From positions 1 to 35,362 of the forward strand of contig WJIY01000039.1 in NCBI GenBank assembly GCA_014730005.1: a stretch of DNA of 35,362 nt. The letters are read 5' to 3'. Position numbers and translations under genes: made by a program. The notes beneath the pieces were generated by a model, which did not search any database, was not told the DNA's origin, and saw only the letters and a list, made by a program, of their open reading frames with translations. The stretch is from Candidatus Babelota bacterium. Its GTDB lineage: Bacteria > Babelota > Babeliae > Babelales > UASB340. This document shows, in pieces, positions 1 through 8,919 of the stretch (its first letter is position 1; each line of letters opens with the position of its first letter).

Positions 1-1
1 A

Positions 2-175
2 ATAGAGTCTGTTGGTAATTTGTTAAAAAATAAGTGCCAAATTGAACATACTAGACACCAAAGCTTTTCTGAATTATTTACAAATTTAATTGCTGGAATT
101 GCTGCATATAATTTTAGAAAATCTAAACCCTCTATTTTTACAGTTAAAAACAATATGAAATTGCTATTTGATTAA
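2..175 (+). mobile_element. 3' end of an IS982-family-like transposase gene (truncated by window edge)
   Basis: Frame 2 reads IESVGNLLKNKCQIEHTRHQSFSELFTNLIAGIAAYNFRKSKPSIFTVKNNMKLLFD*. The IE(S/T)xxxxLKNxxQIEHTRHxSxxxFxxNLxAGxxAY pattern is typical of IS982-family DDE transposase C-termini. The following cccgagctcgcgtta (177-191) may be the right terminal inverted repeat. Confidence 0.7.
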
Positions 176-238
176 CCCGAGCTCGCGTTATTTATGATTA
201 ATAAAATTATTAAAATAAACATAGTACTAGTTTTTAAG

Positions 239-754
239 TTACTTTTTAATTTTTTTTCTCTTTATACCCAAAAATCTAGATGGTCCAAAATCTAAAAAAA
301 TGTGCGAAAAAGCACCTGCGACAAAAAATATATAGAACAAAAACAACTCTTTTTGATGTATTTTATTTAATTTAGCTATAAAAATAAATGGAAGTAAAGG
401 GATAAAAATTAAAAACCACACTTTATGTGTTAATTTTCGATGATTAGCAAGAATAGGAATAAAAGCCAAAATGCTCACCAGAGATAACAAAAGCCAATTT
501 TTAATTAAAATAGCAATAATTATTACAATAAAAAGAGGATAATAAATATATTTTTGAACCTTACTTTTGGTATCTATATCAGGGAATAATGAACCAAAAA
601 GACAAAAAAGTAAAAAAATTATGCCTCTTGAAAATGTAATCTCGATAATGTCTTTTTGCTTTAAAATATAAATAAAAATAAACGCAATCAATATAAAAGT
701 TACAAAACCTCCAATTAAATGAGTTTTATACTTTGGCATATTGTAATCTAGCAA
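239..754 (-). CDS. YdjM/DUF457-like membrane-bound metal-dependent hydrolase
   Basis: Multi-TM protein with MPKYKTHLIGG, LFGSLFPDIDTKSKVQK, HRKLTHKVWF and FSHIFLDFGP, the H/D motif pattern of the YdjM-like inner-membrane hydrolase family. Confidence 0.75.
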   Translation of the reverse strand: MLDYNMPKYKTHLIGGFVTFILIAFIFIYILKQKDIIEITFSRGIIFLLFCLFGSLFPDIDTKSKVQKYIYYPLFIVIIIAILIKNWLLLSLVSILAFIPILANHRKLTHKVWFLIFIPLLPFIFIAKLNKIHQKELFLFYIFFVAGAFSHIFLDFGPSRFLGIKRKKIKK

Positions 755-1964
755 ATTGAGTTTTTGGATAATAAAATTTCAAAATTCTTTTAAAATCATA
801 ACCTCTCTTAACCATTTCTCGTGCTCCTCTTTGACATAATCCAATTTGATGACCAAATCCTTTTCCACTAAAAATTATTTGTTTTTTATGTTTTTTAACA
901 TTAAAGCTTAAACTCTTTATTTTATCTCTAAAGTTTTTCCAAAGATCCATACCTGAAATTTGACTTTTCATTTTTGAGAACCATATTTTGACATTATGCA
1001 CAATACCTGCTGCATCTTTTTTATCAACAAAAATACTTCTTAAATTGCCACAATTATTAAATTGGCTTTTAACTCTCGTACAACATTTTAATCGATGTAA
1101 AAATTCTTGCTCAGAAATAACACGCTTCCACTGATACAAATTATAATTATTACAAAAATTACAACGATGTCTTCTTGCAAGATAAGGAGCTTTTTTAAAA
1201 TCTAAAACTTTCATTTTTGCTGGTATAATCCCACCACAACAAGCATCAAACATTGCTAAAATAACTTTTCCATCAAATGTTAAAATTAAATTTTTAGTTT
1301 CATCAATTGCTCTTCTCAAATGAATATACTTATGAAAACCATTATACGTTTGATGGAAATTTGTTCTTTTTAAATCATAAGATTTTTGGTGTTTTGAATT
1401 TCTAGCTTTTAAAATACAATTAACTGCATATGAACGAAATGCAACAACTTGAGCTTTTTGAACCTCCATAGGCCAATTTTGATAACTTTCAGATATTAAT
1501 ACGGAATATAAATAATCATCCAAATTTACAGTATTTATAATAAAAAGCTTATTGCAGCTTGAATCAATTTTAAATATTAATGTACCTTGATATGGTTTCC
1601 CATTAAGTTTTATCTGATTATCTGAAGATGTAATTTGTATCTCTTTGGACTTTGTCCTTTTAATCTCAACCAAATTATTTTTTTTTTCATTCGCCACAGG
1701 AATAAAAATACTATTATCTTTTACAATAATATTTAAATCTTTTTCTGAAATGGTAACTTTTTGTTTGATATTCGGACTTTGTAATGTTATTACAGAATCT
1801 TTTGAATTTATAGTAAAAACATTTTTTTCAATTGAATTTTTCTCATTTAATAAAACTCGAATATTTAGAGGAAAATTTATTTTAAAATTTGAATAATCGT
1901 GTGAGCTAGAAAAAAGACCTATATAAACAAAAAATAAAAGAATAAAAATATTAAAAAATTTCAC
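726..1964 (-). CDS. SpoIID/LytB domain protein (putative lytic/amidase-enhancer), secreted
   Basis: N-terminal signal/TM; LDDYLYSVLISESYQNWPMEVQKAQVVAFRSYAV and GKGFGHQIGLCQRGAREMVKRGYDFKRILKFYYP match the SpoIID consensus. Confidence 0.85.
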   Translation of the reverse strand: MKFFNIFILLFFVYIGLFSSSHDYSNFKINFPLNIRVLLNEKNSIEKNVFTINSKDSVITLQSPNIKQKVTISEKDLNIIVKDNSIFIPVANEKKNNLVEIKRTKSKEIQITSSDNQIKLNGKPYQGTLIFKIDSSCNKLFIINTVNLDDYLYSVLISESYQNWPMEVQKAQVVAFRSYAVNCILKARNSKHQKSYDLKRTNFHQTYNGFHKYIHLRRAIDETKNLILTFDGKVILAMFDACCGGIIPAKMKVLDFKKAPYLARRHRCNFCNNYNLYQWKRVISEQEFLHRLKCCTRVKSQFNNCGNLRSIFVDKKDAAGIVHNVKIWFSKMKSQISGMDLWKNFRDKIKSLSFNVKKHKKQIIFSGKGFGHQIGLCQRGAREMVKRGYDFKRILKFYYPKTQFARLQYAKV

Positions 1965-2062
1965 TTTATCTAAAACTCTCCAATGTCATTTCATATAGAA
2001 TTATTTTCTATCCAAAAATATTTTTTTCTTCGTAATTATTTAACACAATTCTATCATATAAA

Positions 2063-2554
2063 TTAAACAAAATTTATATTATTTTTTTCTAAAAATCGTA
2101 GGAAAGCAACTGGTATTTTTTCTTTCTTATCAATACCTATATTTGCAAGTTCATCAGCCACCTTGTTTCCTTTTCGCAAAACATGGGAAAACCTACAATC
2201 CAAACCTATCATTAACTTTTCCACTAATATTTTCAACTTTTGAAGTATTGGATTTTTTACCTTATATTCCCCCTTCATTTGTTTTACTAAAAGCTCGGAA
2301 TCAGAAATAACTAAAACTTTAGGATTATTTTTTTTGTTTAAAAAATCGATATCTCTTTTTTTCAGTTCAACTCTAAAAAAAAACAATCCTAATAATAATG
2401 CAAAATATTCTGCCTGATTATTAGTTTTTTCCTTTAAATAAAAACTTTTTCTTAATACTTCTTCACCTTCAATGGTTATATAAATTCCCGCTCCAGCAGG
2501 CCCGGGATTACCACGTGAAGCACCATCAACAAAAATTTGCCATTTTTCTTTCAT
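2063..2554 (-). CDS. Ribonuclease H-like protein (RNase HI type)
   Basis: IFVDGASRGNPGPAGAGIYI, TNNQAEYFALLLGL, VISDSELLVKQMKGEYKVKN and KGNKVADELAN are RNase H motifs with catalytic D/E/D/D. Confidence 0.9.
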   Translation of the reverse strand: MKEKWQIFVDGASRGNPGPAGAGIYITIEGEEVLRKSFYLKEKTNNQAEYFALLLGLFFFRVELKKRDIDFLNKKNNPKVLVISDSELLVKQMKGEYKVKNPILQKLKILVEKLMIGLDCRFSHVLRKGNKVADELANIGIDKKEKIPVAFLRFLEKNNINFV

Positions 2555-2565
2555 TATTTTATCAA

Positions 2566-3303
2566 TTAATAATTATTTTTATTATTGTCTTTTTCTTCCT
2601 GCTCATCGTAATATAAAAAACGATAACAATTTCTACAAGGTAATACTCCAGATTTTTTTAATTTATATAAATCCTTGGTAAGAACAGGATAATAACAAGC
2701 GCTACAACTAGAATTAATTATAGAAACAATTGGATCCGACACCTTATCTTTCATACGATCATATTTTGTTAACCATTCAATCGGTATATCTTTTACGGCT
2801 TCATGACGTTTTTTAACTAATTCATTTTTTTGTTCAAACAAATCTTTTAAATTCGATTCTTGAATCTGCATCCCTTCTTGTAATTGAATAATCTTATTTT
2901 TAATATTATCTTTTTGTTTTTTTAGTTTCTTTTCAAATTCTTCTAATTCGTGCCAAGCCTGAACAAGCATATCATCCGCATGCATTCTTTGATGTGTTAA
3001 ATTCTTCAATTCTTTTTCAATAGCTTTATATTCTTTTTGATTGGATACTGAATCTAAGATCTCTTTTTTATGACTTTCCTTTTCTCTTAAGTCTTTTGCT
3101 GTAATTTCTTGTTCATTAACCTTTTTCTTCTTCTGTAATAGCTGTTCTTCAAGAAAAATTTTCTCTTGATTGAATTTTGGAATTTTATCTTGATCACGGG
3201 TCACAATTTTTTCTGTTTTAATAATCTCTGTATCTAATTTTTTTATTTTAAGATCAACATCAACTAATCTTTTAAGATTTTTCCATAAAGATTTTCCGAC
3301 CAT
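2566..3303 (-). CDS. Coiled-coil protein with C-terminal C4-type zinc ribbon (DUF164/CT398-like)
   Basis: Long coiled coil then CSACYYPVLTKDLYKLKKSGVLPCRNCYRFLYY (CxxC...CxxC), typical of the DUF164/CT398 family. Confidence 0.8.
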   Translation of the reverse strand: MVGKSLWKNLKRLVDVDLKIKKLDTEIIKTEKIVTRDQDKIPKFNQEKIFLEEQLLQKKKKVNEQEITAKDLREKESHKKEILDSVSNQKEYKAIEKELKNLTHQRMHADDMLVQAWHELEEFEKKLKKQKDNIKNKIIQLQEGMQIQESNLKDLFEQKNELVKKRHEAVKDIPIEWLTKYDRMKDKVSDPIVSIINSSCSACYYPVLTKDLYKLKKSGVLPCRNCYRFLYYDEQEEKDNNKNNY

Positions 3304-3430
3304 AAATTCTTTCGTTTTTTTCTTACTAATAAAATGAAGGTGGCTTTAACCACGGTCATTCTTTTTTTAATGTGAACTACGTAAAAAAATACCTATATTA
3401 AATTGTATTTCTGAAAATAATTTTGATTAT

Positions 3431-3506
3431 TGGTGGGCCCACTAGGATTTGAACCTAGGACCTTTCGGTTATGAGCCGACTGCTCTGACCGCTGAGCTAT
3501 GGGCCC
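3431..3506 (-). tRNA. tRNA with CAT anticodon (Ile2 or elongator Met), CCA encoded
   Basis: Reverse complement TGGGCCCATAGCTCAGCGGTCAGAGCAGTCGGCTCATAACCGAAAGGTCCTAGGTTCAAATCCTAGTGGGCCCACCA folds as a cloverleaf with a CAT anticodon. Confidence 0.93.
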
Positions 3507-3559
3507 GCCAAAGTTTTGAAATTTTTTTCAATAACATTATTATTGTAGACTAACTTTTT

Positions 3560-4561
3560 TTAGTTGTGAAGCAAAAAATCCTTTAATCTACAACTATATC
3601 CAAATTCATTATCATACCAACCAAAAATTTTATGCATTTTTCCATTACTTTTAGTTAATAAACTATCAATAATACAAGAGTGTGAATTTTGCTCAAAATC
3701 TGACGAAACCAACGGTTCTTCACAATATTGTAAAATACCTTTTAATTGATTTTGCGAATATCTTTTAAATACATCATTTATTAATTCTACGGTTAAATAA
3801 TCTTTTGTATCAAATGTAAAATCTATCAAAGACACAATCGGAATCGGCGCTCTTACAGCTAACGCCTGAAGCTTATCTCTATATTGGGGATAAAGTTTTG
3901 TTATAACTTTATCCGCTCCAGTACTTGTAGGAATTAAATTAATTGCTGCAGCTCTTGCTCTTCTTGGATCACTATCTTGTACATCTAATAATACTTGTGT
4001 ATTTGTATAAGCATGAATAGTTGTCATTAAACCTGATATCAAATCAAAATTTTCATCAATAACTTTAATCATTGGCGCAAAACAATTTGTAGTACAACTT
4101 CCTAAAGAAACAATCAAATTTTCTGATTTATATTCAGAATCATTAATTCCAGGAATAATGGTTACATCTTCTCCTTTAGCAGGCGCAGTTATTAAAATTT
4201 TTTTTGCCCCAGCTTTTAAATGTAATTGTGCCTTTGAACGTTGAGTAAACTTTCCTGTTGCTTCAACAACCCAATCAATATTAAAACTAGACCAAGGTAA
4301 TTTTTCAGGATCTAACTCAGATAATATTTTTATTTCTTTATTCCCAATAATTAATGAATTATTTAAATACTTAACTTTATTTTTAAATTGTCCCATAACA
4401 GAATCATATTGAAAAAGAAGAGCTGTTTGCTCCATTTTTCCAGGACCTATATTTATTGCAACAACATTCAAATCTTTGCTCGCTTTTTCATCTAATAGTA
4501 ACGCTCTTAAAAAACTTCTTCCTATTCTTCCAAAACCATTTATTGCGATTTTTTTTGCCAT
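3560..4561 (-). CDS. gap: Glyceraldehyde-3-phosphate dehydrogenase
   Basis: MAKKIAINGFGRIGRSFLRALL and SLGSCTTNCFAPMIKVI (catalytic Cys). The MAKK start at 4561 is preferred over the track start at 4576, which would overlap the upstream gene. Confidence 0.96.
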   Translation of the reverse strand: MAKKIAINGFGRIGRSFLRALLLDEKASKDLNVVAINIGPGKMEQTALLFQYDSVMGQFKNKVKYLNNSLIIGNKEIKILSELDPEKLPWSSFNIDWVVEATGKFTQRSKAQLHLKAGAKKILITAPAKGEDVTIIPGINDSEYKSENLIVSLGSCTTNCFAPMIKVIDENFDLISGLMTTIHAYTNTQVLLDVQDSDPRRARAAAINLIPTSTGADKVITKLYPQYRDKLQALAVRAPIPIVSLIDFTFDTKDYLTVELINDVFKRYSQNQLKGILQYCEEPLVSSDFEQNSHSCIIDSLLTKSNGKMHKIFGWYDNEFGYSCRLKDFLLHN

Positions 4562-4572
4562 TCTATTACCTA

Positions 4573-5688
4573 TCATTTGAATTTATATTTTTTAAAAAAA
4601 GAAATTAAATCCTCAATACCATCTTTTGATTTTGTATGTATTTTTACATGTGGTTTATAACTATCAAATTCCTCTTCAAGGTTTTTTATTTCTTTTCTAG
4701 ATAATTTATCTATTTTGTTAAAAACTAATAAAGTTTTTTGTTTAACCCCTATCTCTTTTAAAGTTTCATTTACAATCTTGATTTGATCTTGCCATGTTGG
4801 ATTACTCACATCTACAACATGTAATAACAAATCTGCATATTTTAATTCATCCAAAGTTGATTTAAATGCCTCAATCAAATCATGTGGAAGCTGACTTATA
4901 AAACCAACAGTATCTGAAATTAATCCAATTTTTTCACCTTGAATAAATAATTCTCTTGTTGTTGTATCAAGTGTTGCAAAAAGCTTATCTTCAACAAGAA
5001 TATGACTTTTCGTCAAAAGATTTAATAAACTTGATTTACCTGCATTGGTATAACCAATTAAACAAATCAATGGAATTTGATTTTTTAATCTTCTTTTACG
5101 TTGCACCTCACGAGATTTCTTTAATATTTCAAGCTTTTTTTTAGCTTGTCTAAATTTTTTAGCCAAATGTCTACGAATCACCTCTTTGGATGTCTCTCCT
5201 GGCCCTCTCCCCCCAACAAAACCTGCTTGCTGTGCAAGTTCCACTCCCTTACCGGCTAAGCGTGTTTTTAAATATTCAATTTCTGCCATTTCTACTTGTA
5301 TTTTTCCCTCTGCAGTATGCGCAGATTCGCGAAAAATTTCCAAAATTAATTTTTCTCTGTCCCAAACATCACAATTTAAAAATTCCTCTAAATTTCTTTC
5401 TTGTAATGGAATTAAACTTTCCGAAAAAATAACTTCTTCAAATTTTTCTTTATCACAAAGCTCAATGAGTTCTTTCAATTTGCCTCTAGTCAAAAAATTC
5501 GCTTTATCAACATGCCTTAATTTTAAAAAAATAGTTTGGTCATATTTAAGTCCTAAAGTATTAACCAAACTTAAAAACTCATTAAAATAAGCTTTCATAT
5601 TTTTTATTTTGTTATAAGGGGTATAAACGCCAACAAGTAAAGTTTTTGGATGATACTCTTTTAAATCAATTGGATTTTTAGCTGACAT
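4573..5688 (-). CDS. hflX: GTPase HflX
   Basis: GGRGPGETSKEVIRRHLAKK, LIGYTNAGKSSLLNLLTKS, FATLDTTTRELF, ISDTVGFISQLPHDLIEAFKSTLDE and VFNKID are HflX motifs. Confidence 0.96.
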   Translation of the reverse strand: MSAKNPIDLKEYHPKTLLVGVYTPYNKIKNMKAYFNEFLSLVNTLGLKYDQTIFLKLRHVDKANFLTRGKLKELIELCDKEKFEEVIFSESLIPLQERNLEEFLNCDVWDREKLILEIFRESAHTAEGKIQVEMAEIEYLKTRLAGKGVELAQQAGFVGGRGPGETSKEVIRRHLAKKFRQAKKKLEILKKSREVQRKRRLKNQIPLICLIGYTNAGKSSLLNLLTKSHILVEDKLFATLDTTTRELFIQGEKIGLISDTVGFISQLPHDLIEAFKSTLDELKYADLLLHVVDVSNPTWQDQIKIVNETLKEIGVKQKTLLVFNKIDKLSRKEIKNLEEEFDSYKPHVKIHTKSKDGIEDLISFFKKYKFK

Positions 5689-6235
5689 ACGGAGAAGTTC
5701 CTTCTTTTTCTAACATTTCTATTATTGCATCACTAAACTCATTTGCAAATTTAGGACCCTGTGCTGTTATTATTTTTTCATCATTTAAAACAACACAGCC
5801 CTGTGAAATATATTTAACATCATTTTCTTTCAATATTTCTAATGCATCTTCACTTGGATATATAGTAGCACTTTTACCAACTAATATTCTGCTCTGAGCT
5901 AAGGCTCCCACCGCATGACAAATGGCAGCTATAATTTTTTTAGAGCTATAAAAATATCGAATTATATCTTGTAACCTTGCATTATTCCAAAGATACTTTT
6001 CACTATCTGGTCCACCTGGAATTACCAAAGCATCATATTTTTGTAAAATTTCCTCATCCAAATCATCAAAATGAACATTTGGCATATGCTTATAGCCACC
6101 CACTCCTATAGCCGTTCCCGGTTTTAATCCCGCTACATCGACTTCAAACCCTCTATCAATTAGCATTCCATATGGTACCGAAAACTCAACATCTTGATAA
6201 TTCTCAGGCATTAAAATAAATAAAACTTTTTGCAT
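5678..6235 (-). CDS. DJ-1/PfpI family protein
   Basis: DALVIPGGPDSEKY and KIIAAICHAVGALAQS (Cys nucleophile elbow) plus PfpI-like N-terminus. Confidence 0.88.
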   Translation of the reverse strand: MQKVLFILMPENYQDVEFSVPYGMLIDRGFEVDVAGLKPGTAIGVGGYKHMPNVHFDDLDEEILQKYDALVIPGGPDSEKYLWNNARLQDIIRYFYSSKKIIAAICHAVGALAQSRILVGKSATIYPSEDALEILKENDVKYISQGCVVLNDEKIITAQGPKFANEFSDAIIEMLEKEGTSPYVS

Positions 6236-6290
6236 ATTACTCCTTTTAATTTAATTTTTTAACTTTTAAAGTTAACAAAATAAAACTATT

Positions 6291-6977
6291 TTATTGTATA
6301 TTTTCTTTTGAAACAAAAGAGCTTTTATCCTTATATTTAGGATTATTAAACTTTAAAATATACCGCGTCGGATTTCCATTTTCATAATAAAAATCAAATA
6401 AAGTAAATCCTGCACTTTTTAATGCATAAAAACTTCTAAGATTCCAAATTTCAACATGAGCAATAAAACTTGGCTTATTTTTTATTTTAAAATATTGTTC
6501 AGTAATAAGCTTTACTGCTTCTTTGAATCTTCCTTTTCCCCAATAATTTTCATGTATACCAACCCCAAATTGTCCATTTTTATCTCTTTCACGAATATCA
6601 ATAAAACCAATTAATTTATTATCCTTATTATCAAAAATTAAATAAAAAAATAATTCTCCAGCAATTTCTTTTCTTAGTGTTTTTTCTAAAAAATTTTTGG
6701 TCCATTCAAAAGAAGGCTTTGCCGGAAAATAAAGAGGTCCCGTCACAGCGGGCGAAAGTATTTTTCGAAAATCTTCAAAATATTCTGGTTTTATTCTTTT
6801 AAGAGTAACAATTTTTCCTTTTATTTCTGCTGGTCTTTGGTTAGATTCAGAAACTTCTTTTTTTTGAACCCGTGATTTTGACTTAAAATTATATCTAAAA
6901 ATATAACTAAATATAATAATCCCAACCACACCAAGTATAATAAAAAAAAATTTAACTCTATTAGTTTTTATATACAT
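6291..6977 (-). CDS. GNAT (RimJ/RimL-like) acetyltransferase with N-terminal transmembrane anchor
   Basis: VKFFFIILGVVGIIIFSYIF N-terminal TM, then VTLKRIKPEYFEDF, VGIHENYWGKGRFKEAVKLI, and VEIWNLRSFYALKSAGF, the GNAT pattern. Confidence 0.78.
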   Translation of the reverse strand: MYIKTNRVKFFFIILGVVGIIIFSYIFRYNFKSKSRVQKKEVSESNQRPAEIKGKIVTLKRIKPEYFEDFRKILSPAVTGPLYFPAKPSFEWTKNFLEKTLRKEIAGELFFYLIFDNKDNKLIGFIDIRERDKNGQFGVGIHENYWGKGRFKEAVKLITEQYFKIKNKPSFIAHVEIWNLRSFYALKSAGFTLFDFYYENGNPTRYILKFNNPKYKDKSSFVSKENIQ

Positions 6978-7107
6978 ATTTAAATTTCCAAAAGCTTTAA
7001 ATATTAAAAATCAATATGTTATAAGTTACAAAAATGTATATCACTTTATATATACTATGTACATAAATTATAAAAAACTAATTATCTTAAAGTTAAGGAA
7101 TTAAAAG

Positions 7108-8448
7108 ATGTTAAAAAAAATAATCATTTTTTTAATTTTTACTTCTAATTTAGCAAATGCATCAAAAATAACTGTTTATAATCAATCTAAAAAACCAGTC
7201 CTAATAAAACTTGATATTAAAAACAAAAAGGATAAAAAAAAAATAATTCCCAGCTTAGGAAAAATGGAAGCAACTGGATTTGTTAAAAAAATAATAGCAT
7301 TAGAAATTGATCCTGGTAATAAAAAACACCCAAAACTAATTTCTTTAACATTAAAAAATCCCAAAAAAGAAAATAATTCTGTTGTATTTGATTATAATGA
7401 AAAAAACAATCCTATCCTCTATGAAGGTATGTATGGATTATCTAAACCGATAAGTTTTCTTACAATATCAGATCAACATCCCATAACAACAATTCCCTCC
7501 AATTTAAGAAACATAAACCAAGATTTATATAATTGGAAGAAAAGTAACCTCGAACAAAAAATAAAAGATCATAAAGAAATGTTTAAATTAAAAAATCAAA
7601 TGATGCAATATATAGCAAATAAAAATAATAATATTTGGGCCGTTATTATGGCAGGTGACATGGCTGGGGGATTTGGAAAAAAATCTGAAACCAAAGCATT
7701 TAAACAAATTTGGTATGACCCCTTAATGAATGCATTTAAAAAAGTTGGAGGCAATGTTTATGTAGGTATTGGAAATCATGATACTTATTGGTCAAGCCCT
7801 TCCGAGCCTAAACCGCCCGCAATATTGCGATTTATTAAAGAAACTTACGGTAGTTATCTTTATTCTTTTAATATAGGTCCTATTCATTTCATTCATTTAG
7901 GACTTCATCCTTCTATAAATAGACAAGATTTCAAATATAATCCTAATAAATTAGATAATTCCTTACTTTTTTTAAAAGCAAATCTTGCCGGTATATCTAA
8001 AACAACACCCATTGTTATTTTCTTTCATTATCCAATACATGGAGAAATGAGTGATTGGTGGACAAAAGCAGAAAAAGCCGACTTTTATAATACAATAAAA
8101 GATTATAATGTAATTCTAATAATTGTTGGACATCATCACAAATCAGCTAGATTTAGGTTTGGTAAAACATTCGGAGATAAGGTAATTCCTGTAGTACAAG
8201 CCGCTGGCGATGAATTCGCCATGATTAAATGGTCTCCATTAAAACCAACTGCTGTTGAAATTCAATTTATTAATAAAAAAGGAGAAAAAATACCCTATCC
8301 TATACAAAAAGCACAAATGGGAGATAAAATTGAATCAATTTTCAGAAAAGAAATTGAAAAACAAAAAAAATTAAAAAAATTAAATAATCTCAAAAATGAA
8401 CATCACAGATTTATAATGCAATTATGGGAAAAAGAAAACAAAAAATAA
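7108..8448 (+). CDS. Secreted calcineurin-like metallophosphoesterase with extra N-terminal domain
   Basis: Signal peptide MLKKIIIFLIFTSNLANA; phosphoesterase motifs SDQHP, AGDMAG, GNHD, FFHYP, GHHHK. Confidence 0.85.
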   Translation: MLKKIIIFLIFTSNLANASKITVYNQSKKPVLIKLDIKNKKDKKKIIPSLGKMEATGFVKKIIALEIDPGNKKHPKLISLTLKNPKKENNSVVFDYNEKNNPILYEGMYGLSKPISFLTISDQHPITTIPSNLRNINQDLYNWKKSNLEQKIKDHKEMFKLKNQMMQYIANKNNNIWAVIMAGDMAGGFGKKSETKAFKQIWYDPLMNAFKKVGGNVYVGIGNHDTYWSSPSEPKPPAILRFIKETYGSYLYSFNIGPIHFIHLGLHPSINRQDFKYNPNKLDNSLLFLKANLAGISKTTPIVIFFHYPIHGEMSDWWTKAEKADFYNTIKDYNVILIIVGHHHKSARFRFGKTFGDKVIPVVQAAGDEFAMIKWSPLKPTAVEIQFINKKGEKIPYPIQKAQMGDKIESIFRKEIEKQKKLKKLNNLKNEHHRFIMQLWEKENKK

Positions 8449-8538
8449 GTATAATATTACAAACAATAAATCTCAACCAGACTAAAAACCGATGTATTTT
8501 AAAAGATATTTTATTGATCATCAACATACCTTCTTATA

Positions 8539-8560
8539 CAGGACTTTGGGCAAAGTCCTG
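8539..8560. repeat. Perfect hairpin CAGGACTTTG-GG-CAAAGTCCTG
   Basis: 10-bp perfect arms with a 2-nt loop, read directly from sequence. Confidence 0.85.
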
Positions 8561-8853
8561 GTTATAGCACCTTCAGCTACACGATCAACTATTTCAACAA
8601 AATATCCTAATGATACATTAATTTATATTTCGTATGTGAATCCATCCAATAATAGCCCTTATCATATTAAACATTCATTCGCTTAACAAAAACTTCTTTT
8701 TTATTCCACTCATGATTGGATAGTATTCACCCCCAGGCTTAAAAGCAACCTGAATATTCTGCTAGGTAAATAAAAAATCCTTACATACATATACAAATAG
8801 AATTTTTTTTTAAAAAGCCATACCCATTTGATAAATAAAATCCAACTTAATAC

Positions 8854-8873
8854 AATAATAATAATAATAATAA
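8854..8873. repeat. Trinucleotide microsatellite (AAT)6AA upstream of a membrane-protein ORF
   Basis: aataataataataataataa read directly; ~46 nt upstream of the likely ATG at 8920. Confidence 0.9.
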
Positions 8874-8919
8874 AGGTTTTATAAACAAAATATCAATTAA
8901 TTAATGGGTGGGTAAAAAA

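Noticed and set aside
1678-1687. A10 homopolymer (minus strand) in the SpoIID-like gene as a phase-variation or slippage site
   Set aside because: Homopolymers are expected at this AT content, the frame is intact, and there is no second signal of slippage.
5186-5590. Plus-strand ORFs inside hflX (5186-5590, 5190-5432, 4956-5144)
   Set aside because: Fully antisense to a strongly supported hflX gene, with no recognisable domain.
8492-8686. 64-aa ORF MYFKRYFIDHQHTFLYRTLGKV...
   Set aside because: No recognisable domain, no good ribosome-binding site, and it contains the perfect hairpin at 8539-8560; not counted as a gene.
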